Of a DNA stretch of 64,000 nt, positions 41,658 to 50,892 are shown one piece after another. Source of the stretch: Lacibacter sp. H375 (GTDB lineage Bacteria > Bacteroidota > Bacteroidia > Chitinophagales > Chitinophagaceae). Within the stretch, counting starts at the first letter, position 1; each line of letters opens with the position of its first letter. Made by a program: the position numbers and the translations under genes. The stretch spans positions 310,001 through 374,000 of the forward strand of contig NZ_JBBKTT010000001.1 of the NCBI RefSeq assembly GCF_037892425.1, read 5' to 3'. The notes under the pieces were generated by a model. It was not told the origin of the DNA. It searched no databases and worked only from the letters and a program-made list of their open reading frames with translations.

Positions 41658-42346
41658 TCGTTACCCTTCTTCTAATTACCTGTGCGTTTTCATCATTTGC
41701 ACAACGTGAAACAAACCTGCCTAACCACGAATTAAAATCGTACTACTTTGGTATTACATTGAGTGGCAACAGCGCTTATTTTCATATGAATCATCATCCA
41801 AAATTTTTACAGGATGACAGTGTTGCAACTGTAGGTTCTACCAGCAGTGCAGGATTTGGATTGGGTTTACTCGGCACCTTGCGTCTGGTTGATCATTTAG
41901 AAGCAAGGATAAATCCCCAACTCATTTTTGCCTCACGTGGTATTAACTACTATCTCAATTATCCGCTCACAGGAGATAAGAACTGGCAACAAAAAACAGT
42001 TGAAAGTATTTACATCAGTGTGCCATTGCAATTAAAATTCAGCAGCGACAGAATTGATAATTTTCGTGTGTATATGTTAGGTGGTGGCAAGTTCGATTAT
42101 GATCTTGCCAGCAACAGCCAGGCACGTCGTGCAGAAGACCTTGTAAAACTCAATAAGTCGGCACTGGGTTATGAAGTTGGTCTTGGTTTTCATTTCTACT
42201 TTCCAACGTTCATCATGAGCCCTGAAATAAAATTCAGCAACAGCTTTCAAAGTGTTCATGCCAGGGATCAACATCTCATCTATTCAAATGTGATTGATAA
42301 GATGCAGGCGAGGATGATTGTGTTTAGTATACATCTGGAAGGGTAA
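41630..42346 (+). CDS. porT: Type IX secretion protein PorT
   Basis: PorT is an outer-membrane beta-barrel protein required for type IX secretion. The 238-residue product has a signal peptide (IIVTLLLITCAFSSFAQ) and a barrel with repeated aromatic-ended strands: LKSYYFGITLSGNSAYFHM, LGLLGTLRLVDHLEARINPQ, SIYISVPLQLKFSS, VYMLGGGKFDYDLAS, LGYEVGLGFHFYFPTF and a C-terminal MIVFSIHLEG. The ATG at 41630 gives a compact signal peptide; ATG 41606 is an alternative. It overlaps menG. With PorX (18.6 kb) it indicates that the host encodes T9SS. Identification rests on family features and gene order. Confidence 0.85.
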   Translation: MQYLLRRQIIVTLLLITCAFSSFAQRETNLPNHELKSYYFGITLSGNSAYFHMNHHPKFLQDDSVATVGSTSSAGFGLGLLGTLRLVDHLEARINPQLIFASRGINYYLNYPLTGDKNWQQKTVESIYISVPLQLKFSSDRIDNFRVYMLGGGKFDYDLASNSQARRAEDLVKLNKSALGYEVGLGFHFYFPTFIMSPEIKFSNSFQSVHARDQHLIYSNVIDKMQARMIVFSIHLEG

Positions 42347-42356
42347 GTTGATAAAA

Positions 42357-42455
42357 TCACAGATTAGACTGATTGAAAAAATATTCATTGATTTTTTATA
42401 TTAAATCTTTGTTTATCCTCTCCATCTGCGTCCTCAGCGAATCTATCAATCAATA
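42357..42455. repeat. Dispersed intergenic repeat, copy A
   Basis: This copy begins TCACAGATTAGACTGATT, contains ATTGATTTTTT, then CTTTGTTTATCCT and CTGCGTCCTCAGCGAATC. The second copy is at 46987-47063. Both follow + strand genes. A T-rich segment might aid transcription ending, but no clean stem is visible. Confidence 0.65.
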
Positions 42456-44165
42456 ATCATAATCCCTATACCACAAATTCATCCTAACTCCTAACCCAAG
42501 CACAGTTGTATTTTGTGCAGCAGCATTTCCTTTGGTGAATCGGCGAAGCAAGAGATTGGCATCAATAAAAATATTTTCATACACTTCATAGCTGGCAAGG
42601 AATAATGCGTTGATGCCTTTGCTCGCTACACCATTTGTTGTTGTATAACCATAGTTGCTTGTGCGGCCATCAGTATTCAAACGGAAAATATCAGAACCTG
42701 CATTACGTCCGCTTGCACTGTCCAAACCCTGTTTCCAGTAAATCAGTCTGCCGGTTAAATTCAATTTGCCTATTGGTTGATAACGCAGCACTGCAATTAT
42801 TTCTTTAAAGTTGGCACCAAGCGGATGCGCCAATGGCTGGTTATAGTGTGTATAGCTCGATACAGAATCAAAATGCGAATAAGTAAACGGACGAACAGTA
42901 TTCCATTCCAACTGCAGATCAAGATTATTGACATTGGCTACATCAATGTATTTCAACCCAAGCTGTGTTCCTGTTTTATTACCCCACCAACTACGATTGT
43001 TCCTTAATTCAGCGAAATTAAATTCATCAATCACCAATTGTCCGTACAGTTGTACACGTTTGAACAGGTTCGCTTTAAAATCGGCGCCCACTAATGCGTT
43101 ATCGCTGCTACCTAAATTACCTTCGATAGTACGGTAGAAAATGATTGGGTTCATATACCCGAACTCAAACTTATCCTTTCTTCCAAACACCACACCTTCA
43201 AACAAACCAACATTCAACCAGGGCAATACATTCATACTTAAATGATGCATGGCTGCATACTTCTTTGGCACCAAGGCATTACTGCTGTTGCTTTTGCCTG
43301 TGGTATGCAATTCCATAAACAGGTTTTGGTAATTAAATTTCCAGAAACGTGTGTTGAGTTTTACAAATAACTGGTTGCCGGCAAACTCACTCAGCATTAA
43401 ACTGCGGTATCCATTGCCAATAAAATTCCGATCGTATCCGATCTGGAAGTTGATATATTTTGCTGCATTAAAAGTGAACGATCCACGTGCATCAAAATAA
43501 TCAACACCTGATTGCTTGAAGTCCTTGTAAAAATTAGCACCGGGTACAGCATCGAGACTATCGATCCAGTTTTGTACAAACAACGGAGCACGCTCCTGCA
43601 CATCCATGGCCATGGCACTAAAACCAACACGTTTGCCAATATTGCCACGGACGTTCAAACCACGTTGATTGATGAAAATGTTCTGATCCGTATTATTCAA
43701 CTCTACCGATTGACGATAGCTGATCATCGGGTTGATGGCAATAAAGAAATCATCGCCGTATTTTTCAATAAAGCTGGCAGGCGTTTTATAAAATTTCTTG
43801 AGGAATGGCTTTTTGCTATTAAAGGTGCTGCGATCACCCGATACCCATTCCTGGTTATTGAGATAAAGGCTGCGGAGATTGTACTGATCGGCCTTACTTA
43901 ACCGAAGAGCTGTATCCTGGTTATAAAATAGTGGCGTAAGCGCCAGCATTGAATCGGCTTTTGCACCCAGCCATTGCACAGCATAACGGCGGTCGTATGG
44001 CTTGGTACTGGTGAAATTGAGATCGCTGATATTACCGGTCTTTAATTCAAGCCGGTCGATAAAATGAAGGTGTTTTGATTGCTGCTGCAGGTAAGTACTT
44101 TGCGCAGCGGAAAAAAAGGGTATAGCAAGAAGAGCTAACCATAGACTGCATTTGCTAAATTGCAT
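42450..44165 (-). CDS. Outer-membrane beta-barrel protein, capsule-assembly Wzi-like
   Basis: The 571-residue protein has a signal peptide (SLWLALLAIPFFSAAQ) and then a periplasmic start followed by a long series of amphipathic beta strands, with a C-terminal aromatic end LGVRMNLWYRDYDY. Segments such as FQIGYDRNFIGNGYRSLMLS, AMHHLSMNVLPWLNVGLFEG and FEFGYMNPIIFYRTIEGNLG resemble the Wzi family, which binds capsular polysaccharide at the cell surface. A link with the polysaccharide locus at 50-64 kb is attractive but only inferred. It is convergent with porT across the repeat at 42357-42455. Confidence 0.7.
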   Translation of the reverse strand: MQFSKCSLWLALLAIPFFSAAQSTYLQQQSKHLHFIDRLELKTGNISDLNFTSTKPYDRRYAVQWLGAKADSMLALTPLFYNQDTALRLSKADQYNLRSLYLNNQEWVSGDRSTFNSKKPFLKKFYKTPASFIEKYGDDFFIAINPMISYRQSVELNNTDQNIFINQRGLNVRGNIGKRVGFSAMAMDVQERAPLFVQNWIDSLDAVPGANFYKDFKQSGVDYFDARGSFTFNAAKYINFQIGYDRNFIGNGYRSLMLSEFAGNQLFVKLNTRFWKFNYQNLFMELHTTGKSNSSNALVPKKYAAMHHLSMNVLPWLNVGLFEGVVFGRKDKFEFGYMNPIIFYRTIEGNLGSSDNALVGADFKANLFKRVQLYGQLVIDEFNFAELRNNRSWWGNKTGTQLGLKYIDVANVNNLDLQLEWNTVRPFTYSHFDSVSSYTHYNQPLAHPLGANFKEIIAVLRYQPIGKLNLTGRLIYWKQGLDSASGRNAGSDIFRLNTDGRTSNYGYTTTNGVASKGINALFLASYEVYENIFIDANLLLRRFTKGNAAAQNTTVLGLGVRMNLWYRDYDY

Positions 44166-44287
44166 GCGGTTGTGTTTTAATCGTAAAAATAAGTGTTACA
44201 AACGATACATCGTGCCGAATAATACAGAGTTTTAAGGACTTGTACCGGCAAATTACAAACCAAATATTTGAAATAACTGAACAATAC

Positions 44288-45634
44288 ATGGCGCAACATT
44301 ACTTAATTAAGAACTGCTTACTTGTAAATGAAGGAAAGATCACTCCAACTGATGTACTCATTAAGAACGGACGAATTGAAAAGATTGCCTCGTCTATCAG
44401 TAATGCAAACGGAGCAACAGAAATAAATGCAGAGGGAAAATATCTTTTACCGGGTGCTATAGACGACCAGGTGCATTTTCGTGAACCCGGATTAACACAC
44501 AAAGCAACGATTCATACCGAAGCAAAAGCAGCTGTGGCTGGTGGCGTTACCAGTTTTATGGAAATGCCCAACACCATTCCAAATGCATTGAATCTTGAAT
44601 TACTTGAAGACAAGTACACGATTGCTGCAAACACCTCGCTTGCCAACTATTCTTTTTATATGGGCACCAGCAACACAAGTGCCGATGATACATTAAAAGC
44701 AAATGATTTTAAAAACAGCATTTGTGGTATCAAGATCTTTATGGGTGCAAGCACAGGCAATATGCTGGTCGATAATTATAATACACTTGATAAGGTTTTT
44801 CGTGAAAGTGAAATGCTGGTGGCTACACATTGCGAAAGCGAAAGTATTATCAAAGAAAATTATGACCGTTTAAAAGCTTTGAAAGGTGAATTATCGCCGG
44901 CAGATCATCCACTGGTGCGTGATGAGAACGGTTGTTATGAATCATCGTTAATGGCAATACAAATCGCAAGACAATACAATACACGTTTACATATTCTGCA
45001 CATCAGCACAGCAAAAGAGCTGGAGTTGTTTGGCAATATGATGCCGTTGAAAGAGAAACGCATCACCAGCGAAGTATGTGTGCATCATTTACATTATACG
45101 GCTGATGATTATGAAACACTTGGCTATCGTATTAAATGTAACCCGGCCATTAAAGCAAAAGAAAACAAAGAAGCTTTGTGGAAAGCATTGCTTGATGACA
45201 GGATAGATGTAATTGCAACCGATCATGCACCACATGCATGGGAAGAAAAACAAGGGTCGTATGAAAATGCACATGCAGGATTACCATTGGTGCAACATCC
45301 TCTGTTACTAATGCTGCATTATTATAAAGAAGGACGTATTTCCTTAGAAAGAATTGTGGAGAAGATGAGCCATGCAGTTGCAGATTGTTTCCAGATAAAA
45401 GAACGTGGTTATGTGCGTGAAGGTTATTTTGCTGATCTCGTGTTGGTTGACCTCAACAAACCATCTACGGTAACAAAAGAAAACTTACTTTACAAATGTG
45501 GCTGGAGCCCGTTGGAAGGTTTTACTTTTCCGGCTACCATCACACATACTTTTGTAAATGGTCATTTAGTTTATGGAAATGGAAGCATAGATGAATCACA
45601 GATGGGGCAACGATTACTTTTTGACAGGAATTAA
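44288..45634 (+). CDS. Dihydroorotase
   Basis: Dihydroorotase cyclises carbamoyl aspartate in pyrimidine synthesis. The 448-residue amidohydrolase has GAIDDQVHFREPGLTHKATI, GGVTSFMEMPNT, GIKIFMGASTGNML (catalytic lysine position), VATHCESESI, LHILHISTA and VIATDHAPHAWEEK. One point stands out: the class I metal motif is normally DxHxHxR, but here it reads DDQVHFR, so the first metal-ligand histidine is Gln61 while His63 is kept. I recall this variant in Bacteroidota dihydroorotases, but some dihydroorotase homologues are inactive. I use ATG 44288; a longer frame to 44240 has no support. A MutS-core protein follows 20 nt later. Confidence 0.85.
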   Translation: MAQHYLIKNCLLVNEGKITPTDVLIKNGRIEKIASSISNANGATEINAEGKYLLPGAIDDQVHFREPGLTHKATIHTEAKAAVAGGVTSFMEMPNTIPNALNLELLEDKYTIAANTSLANYSFYMGTSNTSADDTLKANDFKNSICGIKIFMGASTGNMLVDNYNTLDKVFRESEMLVATHCESESIIKENYDRLKALKGELSPADHPLVRDENGCYESSLMAIQIARQYNTRLHILHISTAKELELFGNMMPLKEKRITSEVCVHHLHYTADDYETLGYRIKCNPAIKAKENKEALWKALLDDRIDVIATDHAPHAWEEKQGSYENAHAGLPLVQHPLLLMLHYYKEGRISLERIVEKMSHAVADCFQIKERGYVREGYFADLVLVDLNKPSTVTKENLLYKCGWSPLEGFTFPATITHTFVNGHLVYGNGSIDESQMGQRLLFDRN

Positions 45635-45654
45635 TTTAATACAGTCAGTACAAC

Positions 45655-46971
45655 TTGGAAATAGACAAAGTCACATACCACGACCTTTCGATCTTCAATA
45701 ACGAGGAAGAGTATTCGCTGCTGCACCGTATCAATTTCTGTAACACATTTGGTGGTAAACAGAAACTGGAATACCTGTTAACGCATCCGCATCACAATCT
45801 GAAAAAAATTGTCGATACACAACAAACACTGCAACAGATCAGGGAAGTGATTGAGCAATGGCCCAAAGAAATCACGAATGGAACCATACTTGTGTTAGAA
45901 AAGTTTTATGGCTATCCGTTTGATAAAATTCCAGACAGCTATTCACATGTTCCAGCGTTTTTTTATCGTTTGTTTGAAGGGCCGGATTATCGTTTGGTTC
46001 GTTACACAGTCGGGCATTTTATTGATTTCCTGAGAGGCATGCATCAATTGCAGCAATTGTTCAACAACGATAACATCTCTCCTATCCTCCGTTCATTAGT
46101 AGTTGATATAAGAAAGTTGTTGGATCATGGCATGGTGCATGATATGATCAAACAACATTCATCTGCCACACTTGCCCCGCCAAAAATGTTACGTTTTGGT
46201 AATTTTTTGCGCATTGAATATAAAAGGCAGGCAGAGCAACTGATCGATATTTATCATAAGCTCGATGCTTATTACAGCATGGCAAAAGCTGTAGATCATT
46301 TTAATCTGCATTTTCCTGAAGTAAAAGAAAGTGGTGAACCATTGATCAAAGCACAGGGTTTATATCATCTGTTGTTACAGACACCAGTTGCGTATGATAT
46401 TACCTTGAACCCGCAAACGAATTTTCTTTTTCTCACCGGTGCGAATATGGCGGGTAAGAGTACGTTTATTAAATCAGTCGGTTGTGCTGTTTATCTTGCA
46501 CATGTGGGTATGGGTGTTCCTGCGGCTTCCATGGAGTTGAGTTTGTTTGATGGTTTGCTGAGTAATATACAGGTGCAGGATAATATTGTAAAAGGTGAAA
46601 GTTATTTTTATAACGAAGTTCAACGCATCAAGAATACCGTTCTAAAAATAACTGATGGAAGAAAGTGGCTGGTGCTCATTGATGAACTATTCAAAGGCAC
46701 CAACATACAGGATGCCATGCATTGCAGCACAGCCGTGATCAAAGGATTGCTGAAGATCAAAAACTCTTTGTTCATTCTCTCCACACATTTGTATGAAATT
46801 GGTGACGAGTTGAAACAATATCCAAACATTTCCTTCCGCTATTTTGAAACAACGGCTACCGATGAGCAGTTGCAATTCAGTTACCAGTTAAAAGAAGGTA
46901 TCAGTAACGACCGCTTTGGTTATTTGATTTTGAAACGGGAGAAGGTGGTGGAGATGCTGGAGAAATTGTAG
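45655..46971 (+). CDS. MutS-core ATPase without mismatch-recognition domains
   Basis: The 438-residue protein has a lever/core region (residues about 1-240) and the MutS ATPase domain: LFLTGANMAGKSTFIKSVG (Walker A), VKGESYFYNEVQRIKN, LVLIDELFKGTN (Walker B) and FILSTHLYEI. It lacks the N-terminal mismatch-binding domain and the Smr nuclease domain, so it is not MutS1 or a typical MutS2. Such short MutS-like proteins are common in Bacteroidota but uncharacterised. Translation starts at TTG 45655: the frame has a stop (45637-45639) only five codons upstream and no other start. It lies 20 nt after the dihydroorotase gene, so it is probably co-transcribed. Confidence 0.85.
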   Translation: MEIDKVTYHDLSIFNNEEEYSLLHRINFCNTFGGKQKLEYLLTHPHHNLKKIVDTQQTLQQIREVIEQWPKEITNGTILVLEKFYGYPFDKIPDSYSHVPAFFYRLFEGPDYRLVRYTVGHFIDFLRGMHQLQQLFNNDNISPILRSLVVDIRKLLDHGMVHDMIKQHSSATLAPPKMLRFGNFLRIEYKRQAEQLIDIYHKLDAYYSMAKAVDHFNLHFPEVKESGEPLIKAQGLYHLLLQTPVAYDITLNPQTNFLFLTGANMAGKSTFIKSVGCAVYLAHVGMGVPAASMELSLFDGLLSNIQVQDNIVKGESYFYNEVQRIKNTVLKITDGRKWLVLIDELFKGTNIQDAMHCSTAVIKGLLKIKNSLFILSTHLYEIGDELKQYPNISFRYFETTATDEQLQFSYQLKEGISNDRFGYLILKREKVVEMLEKL

Positions 46972-46986
46972 AGCTAGACAATAGAG

Positions 46987-47063
46987 TCACAGATACTGCT
47001 GATTATTAATGATTTTTTTCCTTTGTGTACCTTGTGAAATCTTTGCGTCTTAGTGATTCAATA
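46987..47063. repeat. Dispersed intergenic repeat, copy B
   Basis: This copy shares TCACAGAT, CTGATT, ATGATTTTTTT, CTTTGTGTACCTTG, AAATCTTTGCGTC and TTAGTGATTC with copy A at 42357-42455. It lies in the 100-bp gap between the MutS-core gene and the nitrilase gene. Confidence 0.65.
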
Positions 47064-47071
47064 AAAATTTA

Positions 47072-48232
47072 ATGAAAAAATTCTTCATCCGCATAGCTAT
47101 CATCATCGCTGTTCTTCTTTCGGCTTATTTCATCTGGTCATTCACTGGCCGTGCAAAAGAAAAAGAAACCGGCTGGAGTAAACTACCCGAACTCAAAGCA
47201 AGATTTGAATATGTAGAAGTTGGTATCGACAGCGGCAAAGGAAATATCATTGGCATTCAGCCTTATCTCACTGCCACCAGTTATTCAACTGCTTTTAATT
47301 TTGAAATATCACTTCGCTTTTATTTTGAACAATTGAAGCGTGAAAACAAACTCAACGATAAATCAATTGTTGTATTGCCGGAATATATCGGCACATGGTT
47401 AGTAGCAGCAAATGAAAAAGAAACGATCTATAAACAGGAAAAAATTGAAAAAGCGATGACGACCATGGTACGCTCCAACCTGTTCAGTTTTTTATACGGT
47501 TATTTAAAATCACCAGCTGCGGACAAATCGAAGTATGCCATCTTTCATTTGAAAGCAGCGAAAATGGCCAAGCAATACCAACAGGTTTTCTCAACATTAG
47601 CTAAAGAATACAAGTGCACTATTGTCGCTGGCTCGATTGCATTGCCTGATGCTTCCATTAACTCCAACGGTGACTTGCAGATCAAACAAGGCGCACCTGT
47701 TTATAATACCTCCGTTGTATTTGGAAATGATGGAAAAATTCTTTCTCCATTGATCAAGAAAATGTTTCCCATTGATGATGAACAGGGTTTCACTGCGGCA
47801 GCTGATACTTCACAGCAATCTGTGATCACAACCAAAGCGGAAAAGATGGCAGTACTAATTTGTGCTGATAGTTGGTATCCGCAGGCATATAGCAATCTTA
47901 CAAACAAAGCAGATTTCATTGTCGTGCCATCTCTTGGCGGCAAGGATAGTGTTTGGCTTGCAGCATGGAATGGATATAATGGTTTTAAAGTTCCTGTTGA
48001 TGTTGATACAACTGATTACAAAAAGATAAGCGAAGGTGATGCATGGCTTAAATACAGTATGAACAAACGGGCTGTACTGGCAAACATTCATCAAGGCATG
48101 AATGTATTTTTCACAGGCAGTTTGTGGGATATGAAAGCGGAAGGCAGGGTATTGATCTTACAAAACGATTCAACAACTGTGTTACCTGCATCTGTTGGTA
48201 AAGGAAGAATTGTGAATCTCTACTTACAATGA
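47072..48232 (+). CDS. Membrane-anchored nitrilase-superfamily hydrolase
   Basis: The 386-residue protein starts with a single membrane anchor (FFIRIAIIIAVLLSAYFIWS, residues about 4-23), so its catalytic domain is probably periplasmic. The Glu-Lys-Cys triad of carbon-nitrogen hydrolases is present: Glu in VVLPEYIGTW, Lys in LIKKMFPIDD and Cys in MAVLICADSWYPQAY. The family hydrolyses or transfers amide-bound acyl groups; the periplasmic nitrilase Lnt acylates lipoproteins, but Lnt has a multi-helix membrane domain that is absent here. The substrate is unknown. The ATG at 47072 is clear. It follows the dispersed repeat copy B and precedes comM. Confidence 0.85.
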   Translation: MKKFFIRIAIIIAVLLSAYFIWSFTGRAKEKETGWSKLPELKARFEYVEVGIDSGKGNIIGIQPYLTATSYSTAFNFEISLRFYFEQLKRENKLNDKSIVVLPEYIGTWLVAANEKETIYKQEKIEKAMTTMVRSNLFSFLYGYLKSPAADKSKYAIFHLKAAKMAKQYQQVFSTLAKEYKCTIVAGSIALPDASINSNGDLQIKQGAPVYNTSVVFGNDGKILSPLIKKMFPIDDEQGFTAAADTSQQSVITTKAEKMAVLICADSWYPQAYSNLTNKADFIVVPSLGGKDSVWLAAWNGYNGFKVPVDVDTTDYKKISEGDAWLKYSMNKRAVLANIHQGMNVFFTGSLWDMKAEGRVLILQNDSTTVLPASVGKGRIVNLYLQ

Positions 48233-48377
48233 TCATTGTCAATTGAAATATTTATTTGTTCAATTGCTGCAATACCGATGAACGGATTGCGACGCAACCG
48301 GGAATAATCAGGGAACTGTCGCTGGTATTCAAATTTCTTATTAACTTGTTCTCACTTCTCAACTAACCATCAATTGC

Positions 48378-49919
48378 ATGCTCGTTAAAACCTTTGGAAG
48401 CGCTGTTTACGGAGTGAACGCTATTACTATTACGGTAGAAGTGAATGTGAGCGGCGGACAAAAATTTTTTATGGTTGGGTTGCCCGATAATGCAGTAAAA
48501 GAAAGCGAACAACGTATTGAAAGTGCATTAAAAACATCCGGCTACTATTTTCCAAGAACAAAGGTTGTTGTAAATCTTGCGCCTGCTGATATTAGAAAAA
48601 CAGGAACTGCTTTTGATTTATCCATAGCAGTTGGCATTCTTGGTGCAACTGAACAACTTGCCAACCCTGAACGACTGAGTGAATATGTGATCATGGGTGA
48701 GTTAAGTTTGGATGGAACCATTCAATCCATCAAAGGTGCATTGCCCATTGCCATTCAGGCTCGCAAAGAAAATTTTAAAGGCCTGATCGTTCCCAAACAA
48801 AATGCAAAGGAAGCAGGGATGGTGAACAACCTGAATGTGTATGGTGTTGAGCACATCAATGATGTAATTGCCTTTTTTAAGGATGAAACAACATTACAAC
48901 CGACTGTTGTAAATACGAGAGAAGAATTTTTTAATGCGCAGTATGAATTTGAATTTGACTTCAATGATGTAAAAGGTCAGCATAATATAAAACGTGCATT
49001 GGAAATTGCAGCAGCAGGTAGTCATAACGCCATTCTCATTGGTCCACCCGGCGCAGGTAAAACAATGCTTGCAAAACGTTTACCTACTATTCTTCCTCCA
49101 TTGAGTTTGCAGGAAGCATTGGAAACAACAAAAATTCATAGTGTAGCAGGTAAACTCCCGGAGAATGCAACATTGATTTCTAAACGTCCGTTTCGTTCGC
49201 CGCATCATACCATTAGTGATGTTGCACTTGTTGGCGGAGGAACCAATCCGCAACCCGGTGAAATTTCATTGGCACATAATGGAGTATTGTTTTTAGATGA
49301 GTTACCAGAATTTAAACGAACCGTGCTGGAAGTGATGCGTCAACCAATGGAAGAACGACGTGTTACCATTTCACGTGCAAAGATCGCAATTGATTTTCCT
49401 GCATCATTTATGCTCATCTCTTCTATGAACCCCTGCCCTTGTGGTTTTTATAATCATCCTGAAAAAGAATGTACTTGTCCGCCAGGGGCTGTGCAGAAAT
49501 ATCTCAATAAAATTTCAGGACCGTTGCTTGATCGTATCGATCTGCATGTGGAAGTAACGCCTGTTCCTTTCAGTGAATTATCAAAAGCAGAAAATAGTGA
49601 ACCTAGTGCAGCTATCCGTGACCGTGTGATTGCTGCACGTGAAATTCAGGCTGAACGTTATAAAGATGTGGATGGTATTTATGCCAATGCACAAATGAGC
49701 AGCAAACAACTCAAAGAAATTTGTGTGATCTCACAAGCAGGACAAACGTTATTGAAAGCGGCCATGGATAAACTGAATCTGAGTGCAAGAGCCTACGATC
49801 GTATTTTAAAAGTTAGTCGTACTATTGCCGACCTTGCACAAAGCCCCGATATAAAAGTGGAACACCTGGCTGAAGCTATTCAATACAGAAGTCTGGACCG
49901 GGAAGGATGGGCAGGGTGA
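48378..49919 (+). CDS. comM: YifB/ComM-type AAA ATPase (Mg-chelatase-like)
   Basis: ComM is a hexameric helicase that promotes branch migration during integration of transforming DNA. The 513-residue protein has the N-terminal LonC-like domain (MLVKTFGSAVYGVNAITITV, VVVNLAPADIRKTGTAFDLS), the AAA+ module with Walker A GPPGAGKTMLAKR, RPFRSPHHTISD, LFLDELPEF (Walker B) and SSMNPCPCGFYNHPEKECTC, whose cysteines form a zinc site, and the C-terminal SARAYDRILKVSRTIADL. The length is normal. Together with a ComEA-like helix-hairpin-helix protein (16.4 kb) it suggests competence potential. The ATG at 48378 is well placed, and a glycosyltransferase gene follows 13 nt later. Confidence 0.94.
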   Translation: MLVKTFGSAVYGVNAITITVEVNVSGGQKFFMVGLPDNAVKESEQRIESALKTSGYYFPRTKVVVNLAPADIRKTGTAFDLSIAVGILGATEQLANPERLSEYVIMGELSLDGTIQSIKGALPIAIQARKENFKGLIVPKQNAKEAGMVNNLNVYGVEHINDVIAFFKDETTLQPTVVNTREEFFNAQYEFEFDFNDVKGQHNIKRALEIAAAGSHNAILIGPPGAGKTMLAKRLPTILPPLSLQEALETTKIHSVAGKLPENATLISKRPFRSPHHTISDVALVGGGTNPQPGEISLAHNGVLFLDELPEFKRTVLEVMRQPMEERRVTISRAKIAIDFPASFMLISSMNPCPCGFYNHPEKECTCPPGAVQKYLNKISGPLLDRIDLHVEVTPVPFSELSKAENSEPSAAIRDRVIAAREIQAERYKDVDGIYANAQMSSKQLKEICVISQAGQTLLKAAMDKLNLSARAYDRILKVSRTIADLAQSPDIKVEHLAEAIQYRSLDREGWAG

Positions 49920-49932
49920 GAAAATTACTGTG

Positions 49933-50742
49933 ATGCTCGATTTTTATCTTTTAATTCCATGTTACAACAATACGGATGGATTGATCCGGTCGCTTTTTTC
50001 GGTTGAATACCCGAAAGAAAAGTATAAAGTAATGGTAGTTGATGATGGAAGTACTGTTCCGGTATCGTTATCGGAATTTCCTGAAGCGTTATTGCAAAAC
50101 CAGAGCATTGAAATCATTCGATTGCCACAAAACAAAGGCATCACCGAGGCATTGAATACCGGCCTTCGTTTAATTCTCAACAGAAATGATTCATTATATA
50201 CTGCACGTTTAGATTGTGGTGATATTTGCAGAGCAGATCGTTTTACAAAACAGATTTCATTTTTAAGTGTAACCACTGATGTTGCCCTACTTGGTTCTTT
50301 GTGTTTATTTGTTGACCATAAAAAGAAAACTCAATTCGTTTACAAAGCAGCTGAGCATCATTATGCAATTCTGAATCAAATGCATCTCAAGTGCAGTTTC
50401 ATTCATCCAACAGTCATTTTCAGGAATGAAATGATCAGGAACACGAAACTTTATCCTTATGATTATCCTTATGCGGAGGATTATGCCTTTTTCTTTGAGT
50501 TAACGAAAAAATATAAGACGCACATTATTCAGGAGATACTGGTTGAAGCACAAATAGATACAAATGGAATAAGTGTAAAAAAAAGACAGGAACAAATAAC
50601 ATCAAAAATAAAAATCATCAAGTTCTATGGCGTCATTAAATCATTAACTTGCATCGGATTTATAAAACAAAGTATACTCGCATTGCTTCCGTATAAACTA
50701 ACTACCCAAATCAAGCATTTGTTATTCCGCATCGGAAAATAA
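49933..50742 (+). CDS. Glycosyltransferase family 2
   Basis: The 269-residue protein has the GT-A fold start YLLIPCYNNTDGLIRSLFS, KVMVVDDGST (UDP-sugar aspartate) and LPQNKGITEALNTGL, then YTARLDCGDICRADR where the DxD equivalent is DCGD, and a receptor part with HLKCSFIHPTVIFR and EDYAFFFEL. The C-terminal 40 residues are basic and hydrophobic, consistent with membrane association. I use ATG 49933, 13 nt after comM; a GTG one codon upstream is possible. It opens the polysaccharide locus. The sugar and acceptor are unknown. Confidence 0.87.
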   Translation: MLDFYLLIPCYNNTDGLIRSLFSVEYPKEKYKVMVVDDGSTVPVSLSEFPEALLQNQSIEIIRLPQNKGITEALNTGLRLILNRNDSLYTARLDCGDICRADRFTKQISFLSVTTDVALLGSLCLFVDHKKKTQFVYKAAEHHYAILNQMHLKCSFIHPTVIFRNEMIRNTKLYPYDYPYAEDYAFFFELTKKYKTHIIQEILVEAQIDTNGISVKKRQEQITSKIKIIKFYGVIKSLTCIGFIKQSILALLPYKLTTQIKHLLFRIGK

Positions 50743-50811
50743 ATTGTTCGCTAAAATTCATAACTGTGTGCTTTAAGTAATAAGTGTGCGTTTAATTAAA
50801 TGTGCAGCAAG

Positions 50812-50819
50812 TACCTTTG
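50812..50819 (+). promoter_or_regulatory. -7 element in front of the polysaccharide gene cluster
   Basis: TACCTTTG at 50812-50819 matches TAnnTTTG, giving a leader of about 65 nt before the GT4 ATG at 50893. It may drive the long + strand run of glycosyltransferase and export genes. Confidence 0.6.
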
Positions 50820-50892
50820 CAGCGCTTTTTGTTTTTCATTTGTCAGTACAAATGACAAGAAGAGAACCTGAGAGAAAATACAATATCTGTAA

